From: Cunninghamella blakesleeana
Lineage: Eukaryota; Mucoromycota; Mucoromycetes; Mucorales; Cunninghamellaceae
Assembly: GCA_017871115.1 (NCBI GenBank)
Contig: JAFCIZ010000006.1
Location: 3,286,001-3,350,000 of the forward strand
DNA length: 64,000 bases
Direction: 5' to 3'
In this document: positions 60,023-64,000 of the stretch, in pieces
Layout of the letters: each line of letters starts with the position of its first letter
Numbering within the stretch: the stretch's first letter is position 1
Made by a program: the position numbers and the translations under genes
Notes under the pieces: model-generated
What the model was told of the DNA's origin: nothing
Seen by the model: only the letters and a program-made list of their open reading frames with translations
Database searches by the model: none

Positions 60023-61204
60023 ATGTCTTACGATTATACCGTGTTGGCTCAAAAGCAACCATTAATGGACTTTAAACCTCAACTTATTTCCTTTTCTGGA
60101 GGTGAACGTGAAGATTTTCGTCACTTCAGACAAATATTGGAAACTTATTTGGAACTCTCAAACAATACTACCGATAGTAGAAAACTTGCAATTTTAAAAA
60201 TTCAAGTTAGAAAATCTGCTAAAACTTACTTGGATTCACTTAAGGATCAACTTCAAGATGGGTTAACATTCGATGTAGCTATGGATGCATTAGAAAAGAA
60301 ATTCGTAACTGCTGAATTACTCGAATCTTATAAATTGATACTTAATAACATGCGACAAGGTGCCGATGAACATCCACGTGATTTCTACTCAAGATTACAG
60401 GAAGTTGCACGATTGGCTAATAAAGATGATAATGACATTGTGTTAATGCGTTTCCGTTATGGATTGTTACCTGTTATAAGCAAACATTGCATTGAACATG
60501 GATCCATTACTGAACAACAATGGTTAAAATATGCTGAATCATGGTGGAATGCTAATAAAGCCTATGGATCAAATAATAACAATATCTATGATATTGGAAT
60601 TAATCATACTACTACTGATGTTCAACTACATCATTATCCTTTTAGTAACGAATCATTTAATATGATAGACTCTAGTCATCGAAATACGGATACTAATTTA
60701 TCGGCCAAAACTGATCCTGTCGTTACATTATTAGAACGTTTAGTTACTAATATGGAAACAATGGAAAAGAATATGAATGATAAAATAGAACAGATAAATC
60801 AATCGACTAAGAAATCTCATAAAAGTGACAACCTTACAAGTGATGATATTGTTAAAATCGTACGTAGTGAATTATCCAAATCAAATAGAAATAATGGTTA
60901 TTATCATGGATCTAACAATTATAATGGCTCTTATAAAAATAATTTTGGATCAAGACGTTATAATAATCAACAATATAACCAAGATTATAATTATGATAAT
61001 AATAATAATAACTACGTATCTAATCAAACACAACAACAGCAACAACAGCAACAACAGCAACAACAGCAACAACAGCAACAACAGCAACAACAGCAACAAC
61101 AGCAACAACAGCAACAACAGCAACATCAGCAACAGCAATATACACAACAACAATTTAATCAACAACAACAACACATTCAACAACAAACTCATTCAAAAAA
61201 CTAG
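60023..61204 (+). CDS. Gag of E
   Basis: 393 aa from the ATG at 60023 (MSYDYTVLAQKQPLMDFKPQ), chosen because B Gag starts with the same MSYDYT; an ATG 21 nt upstream (MKIINYR) is also in frame. Gag region FSGGEREDFRHFRQILETYL to EQQWLKYAESWW; possible coiled region NMETMEKNMNDKIEQI; Asn/Tyr-rich stretch; then a polyglutamine run of over 40 residues encoded by CAACAACAG repeats (about 61030-61130). No zinc knuckle. It ends HSKN, TAG, at the slippery site. Confidence 0.92.
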   Translation: MSYDYTVLAQKQPLMDFKPQLISFSGGEREDFRHFRQILETYLELSNNTTDSRKLAILKIQVRKSAKTYLDSLKDQLQDGLTFDVAMDALEKKFVTAELLESYKLILNNMRQGADEHPRDFYSRLQEVARLANKDDNDIVLMRFRYGLLPVISKHCIEHGSITEQQWLKYAESWWNANKAYGSNNNNIYDIGINHTTTDVQLHHYPFSNESFNMIDSSHRNTDTNLSAKTDPVVTLLERLVTNMETMEKNMNDKIEQINQSTKKSHKSDNLTSDDIVKIVRSELSKSNRNNGYYHGSNNYNGSYKNNFGSRRYNNQQYNQDYNYDNNNNNYVSNQTQQQQQQQQQQQQQQQQQQQQQQQQQQQQQQQHQQQQYTQQQFNQQQQHIQQQTHSKN

Positions 61205-61250
61205 ACGGGGCAATTGCATATAATGGTCAATTGGCAGTCCCTGATAACAA
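61195..61250 (+). promoter_or_regulatory. -1 frameshift signal, E
   Basis: A AAA AAC 61195-61201, TAG, then GGGG-CAATTG-loop-CAATTG-GCAGT-CCC. The -1 frame KKLDGAIAYNGQLAVPD is open. Confidence 0.85.
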
Positions 61251-64000
61251 ATCCATTAACAATAATAATAATAAAAATATCAACAATAATAATCACATCA
61301 ACAACAACAAAAACAATTTAAAAAATAATAATATTGAAAAAAATCAACAAAATATGAATGCAATCTTCGATCAACATGAACTATGGGATGAAAATGAATA
61401 TACACATTATGATGATGAAGATCTTTACGCAGCCAGATTAGATAAACCTCCTGCAGTAATGCCTTCATCTTCTAAAACACCTAAAATAATCAGTAAAGGG
61501 AAGCAAAAACTAAATATAAATAATACCTCTAAACTGATCGAGGATATAACTGATCAACAATTAACTCAACAAGATATAATTAATGATTATATCATGGATA
61601 ATATTAATGAATCAGAAAATAAAATAAAACGCAAACGACAACCACCAACACCATTACAAATAAAATATAATATTGTAGATGACGTTTTTAATCAGAAAGC
61701 TAATATTGATGTTGGCGATCTAATTAAATCTTCACACACCTTACGACGTCAATTATTAACAGCATGTAGACCTAAAAGAAAAACAACAAAATCAAAAGAA
61801 CAAATTGATACAACTGCAACAGATATACCATTAAATACAATAACGAATACAGAATTAACAACAACAGCAGCTTATACAAGTTTAATCATTAATGATAAAA
61901 GAATAAAAGGTTTGATTGATAGTGGTGCTTCTAAATCATGTATGTCTAAATCTATGATGAAACTGTTAGGGTTGCAAATAGATGCTCCTTCTACTAACAT
62001 ATTTATATTAGGAAACGGTACTAAACAAGCAACACTTGGAACAATACATGATGTACAAATACAAGTAAATCCTGATATTATAATACCTGTTAATATGGAA
62101 GTATTACCTAAGTGTCCTGCTCATCTGGTACTAGGAAATAATTGGTTAAGTCATGCACAAGCTCTCCTTAATTTTAGAACTAGTACACTTAAAGTATTAT
62201 ATAAACATAAATCAGCTGAACTACCTATCACTTTTTTAAAAGAAACAGATAAACCTTTAGTTACTATTAAAACAATCAATACTAATTATCAAACCGAAAA
62301 CCAAACTCAAGATAATACAACAGGAAATAATAATGAAATAAATACTGATAGTGATACTGATGCTACTGATTCTGTAACAGATGATGACGAATGGGAACAT
62401 GATGAATATTCAGAAGAAGAAAATTATTACATGGAAGATGATATAAAAATTAATATTGAACGTAATCAAGAAGAAAATAGTTTAACTATATCTACTGGTA
62501 ATGATGGAATGACTATACCACCTCATACAAACTGTCAATTTTATATTAATCCTAACATGCATACGTCTGAACCTATACTACTTACACAAGATGATCCTCA
62601 TACTATATCTAAACCAAATGAATATACATTAAATATAATTAATAGATCTGATAAAGATGTTGATTTACCTCCGCATCATATTATTAGTGAATTTTATAAT
62701 TTAATGAGCAATGAATCTATTCTAGATACTGATGATCTGAAAGGTTATGACATAGTCGAAGAAATTGGTATAGAAGGAACAACAACAGAACTATTCAATA
62801 TTGATAATATAAATGATGACAATCCACTGGATGAATCTTTTAAAGAAAAATTACAACTTGGAAACATACCTGAAAAATATAAGATTAAGTTTTGGAAATT
62901 AATAAATCATTATCAAGATGTTTTCGATTGGAATAATGATAAAATGGGTTATACAACAATGATTGAACATGAAATAATATTAAAAGAAAACACAGTACCA
63001 ATTAGACATCGACCTTATCGTATGAGTCCGGTAGAACAAGATTATTTAAAAATGGAATTAGATCGTCTATGTAATCTTGGAATAATCAAACCTGCAAATA
63101 CACCTTATACTGCTCCTATTATTTTGGTTAAAAAGAAAAACGGTGAATATAGAATGGTAGTAGATTACAGAAAACTGAATGCCCAAACTAAAGTAGACGC
63201 TTACCCACTACCAAGAATTGATGATCTTATTGATGAACTAGGAACTTCAAGTATATTCTCTGCATTAGATCTTAGAGCTGGCTTTCATCAAGTACCTTTA
63301 CATGATAATAGTAAAGAATTAACTGGTTTTGTTACAAAATTTGGAACATATCAATATGAAATGCTACCGATGGGGCCAGTTAATAGTCCTGCTACTTTCC
63401 AACGTTTTATAGATATATGTTTTAAATCTATGATGAATAGATGTTTAGTGGCATACATAGATGATCTCAATGTACACTCTAGTAATATTGAACAACATTT
63501 ATCTGATCTTGAAGAATTATTTAAATGTGCAAGACTTGGTGGATTATTATTCAACATAGAAAAATGTGTATTTTTTAAAGATGAACTAAAATTTCTTGGT
63601 TATATTATCACCAAAGATGGAATAAAAACAGATCCAGCAAAAATAGAAAAAGTAAAAGATTATCCACAACCAACAACAATTAAACAGATAAGAGGATTTA
63701 TTGGACTAGCATCTTATTATAGACGTTTCATACAAAACTTTGCAGCAATAGCAAGACCATTACATGATGTTACAAAGACAAAAAATAAATCACCATGGAC
63801 TGATATAACAACTAAATCATTTGAATTATTAAAACAAAAACTGACAGAAGCACCTATTCTTAAAAGGGCAGATCATAGTAAACCATTTATCATAGTATGT
63901 GATGCATCAATAGAAGGTTTAGGTTGCGTTCTATCACAATTAGATGATGATGAACAAGAACATCCTGTAGTATATGCAAGTCGTGGATTAAAACAAAGTG
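61231..64000 (+). CDS. Pol of E: protease, RT, partial RNase H
   Basis: The open frame entered by -1 frameshift runs from the gag overlap to the window end with no stop seen where I read it codon by codon. It starts LAVPDNKSIN with an Asn-rich leader. Protease LIDSGASKSCMS; RT RMVVDYRKLNAQTK and AYIDDLNVHSSN; MLPMGPVNSP where relatives have MLPMGLVNSP; RNase H begins IIVCDASIEGLG and is cut at SRGLKQS. Most similar to B pol, so E is a sister of B. Integrase and ORF4 should follow outside the window. Confidence 0.92.
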   Translation, partial: MAVPDNKSINNNNNKNINNNNHINNNKNNLKNNNIEKNQQNMNAIFDQHELWDENEYTHYDDEDLYAARLDKPPAVMPSSSKTPKIISKGKQKLNINNTSKLIEDITDQQLTQQDIINDYIMDNINESENKIKRKRQPPTPLQIKYNIVDDVFNQKANIDVGDLIKSSHTLRRQLLTACRPKRKTTKSKEQIDTTATDIPLNTITNTELTTTAAYTSLIINDKRIKGLIDSGASKSCMSKSMMKLLGLQIDAPSTNIFILGNGTKQATLGTIHDVQIQVNPDIIIPVNMEVLPKCPAHLVLGNNWLSHAQALLNFRTSTLKVLYKHKSAELPITFLKETDKPLVTIKTINTNYQTENQTQDNTTGNNNEINTDSDTDATDSVTDDDEWEHDEYSEEENYYMEDDIKINIERNQEENSLTISTGNDGMTIPPHTNCQFYINPNMHTSEPILLTQDDPHTISKPNEYTLNIINRSDKDVDLPPHHIISEFYNLMSNESILDTDDLKGYDIVEEIGIEGTTTELFNIDNINDDNPLDESFKEKLQLGNIPEKYKIKFWKLINHYQDVFDWNNDKMGYTTMIEHEIILKENTVPIRHRPYRMSPVEQDYLKMELDRLCNLGIIKPANTPYTAPIILVKKKNGEYRMVVDYRKLNAQTKVDAYPLPRIDDLIDELGTSSIFSALDLRAGFHQVPLHDNSKELTGFVTKFGTYQYEMLPMGPVNSPATFQRFIDICFKSMMNRCLVAYIDDLNVHSSNIEQHLSDLEELFKCARLGGLLFNIEKCVFFKDELKFLGYIITKDGIKTDPAKIEKVKDYPQPTTIKQIRGFIGLASYYRRFIQNFAAIARPLHDVTKTKNKSPWTDITTKSFELLKQKLTEAPILKRADHSKPFIIVCDASIEGLGCVLSQLDDDEQEHPVVYASRGLKQS

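Larger units (their letters stand above)
59064..64000 (+). mobile_element. E element, 5' part (cut by window end)
   Basis: 5' LTR, PBS, gag, frameshift signal and most of pol are present. gag and pol are sister to family B. Inserted in the E' LTR in the same orientation. Confidence 0.93.

Overview
The window is a nest of retrotransposons from an AT-rich eukaryotic nuclear genome. Almost every base belongs to a mobile element. The only host gene I can support is one intronless tRNA-Trp(CCA) at 44654-44726. The mix of Ty3/gypsy elements (one with a chromodomain), DIRS-type tyrosine-recombinase elements and a Tc1 transposon fits an early-diverging fungus (Mucoromycota-like). An amoebozoan such as a dictyostelid, also AT-rich with Asn/Gln-rich proteins and DIRS elements, cannot be excluded from sequence alone.

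I name the families locally by their LTRs. A1, A2 and A3 share one coding set. B1, B2 and E share a second, related set. D is seen only as LTRs. C is an unrelated chromovirus. Left part, all on the minus strand: a D LTR (1-485) sits in the 3' LTR of a B1 element whose genes run 14620 to 486. A complete chromovirus C (1126-7006) interrupts the last gene of B1. B1 itself sits in the 3' LTR of an A2 element (genes 15938-22685, 5' LTR 22861-23493), and that same LTR also holds a solo A3 LTR. Middle: a Tc1-family transposon (23724-25399) joins a truncated B LTR to the recombinase half of a DIRS element (25402-26655). Right part, all on the plus strand: LTR mosaic 26656-29479; A3 element with a gene fusion (29484-35642); intact B2 element (35791-44512); tRNA-Trp island; DIRS element with the reverse transcriptase half (46155-50050); intact A1 element (50281-59040) containing a solo A2 LTR; and an E element (from 59064) cut by the window end.

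A, B and E elements share an unusual layout: gag, then pol (protease-RT-RNase H) in the -1 frame behind a canonical A AAA AAC slippery site with a conserved stem-loop, then integrase as a separate ORF behind a 280-640 nt spacer, then a small fourth gene (ORF4) of unknown function whose 3' end runs through the polypurine tract into the 3' LTR. E is cut before integrase and ORF4, but its LTR start predicts the same ending. All three use the same 18-nt primer-binding site, and their LTRs carry internal copies of its first 12-13 nt.

The most interesting signals are: the split integrase gene with a covarying hairpin before it in both the A and B families; ORF4 encoded partly by the LTR; PBS-like motifs inside the LTRs, including an exact 100-bp ladder in family E; three tandem stem-loops with a constant 12-nt loop in A LTRs; family-specific minisatellites or dyads in U3; and strong LTR-into-LTR, same-orientation nesting with 4-bp target duplications.
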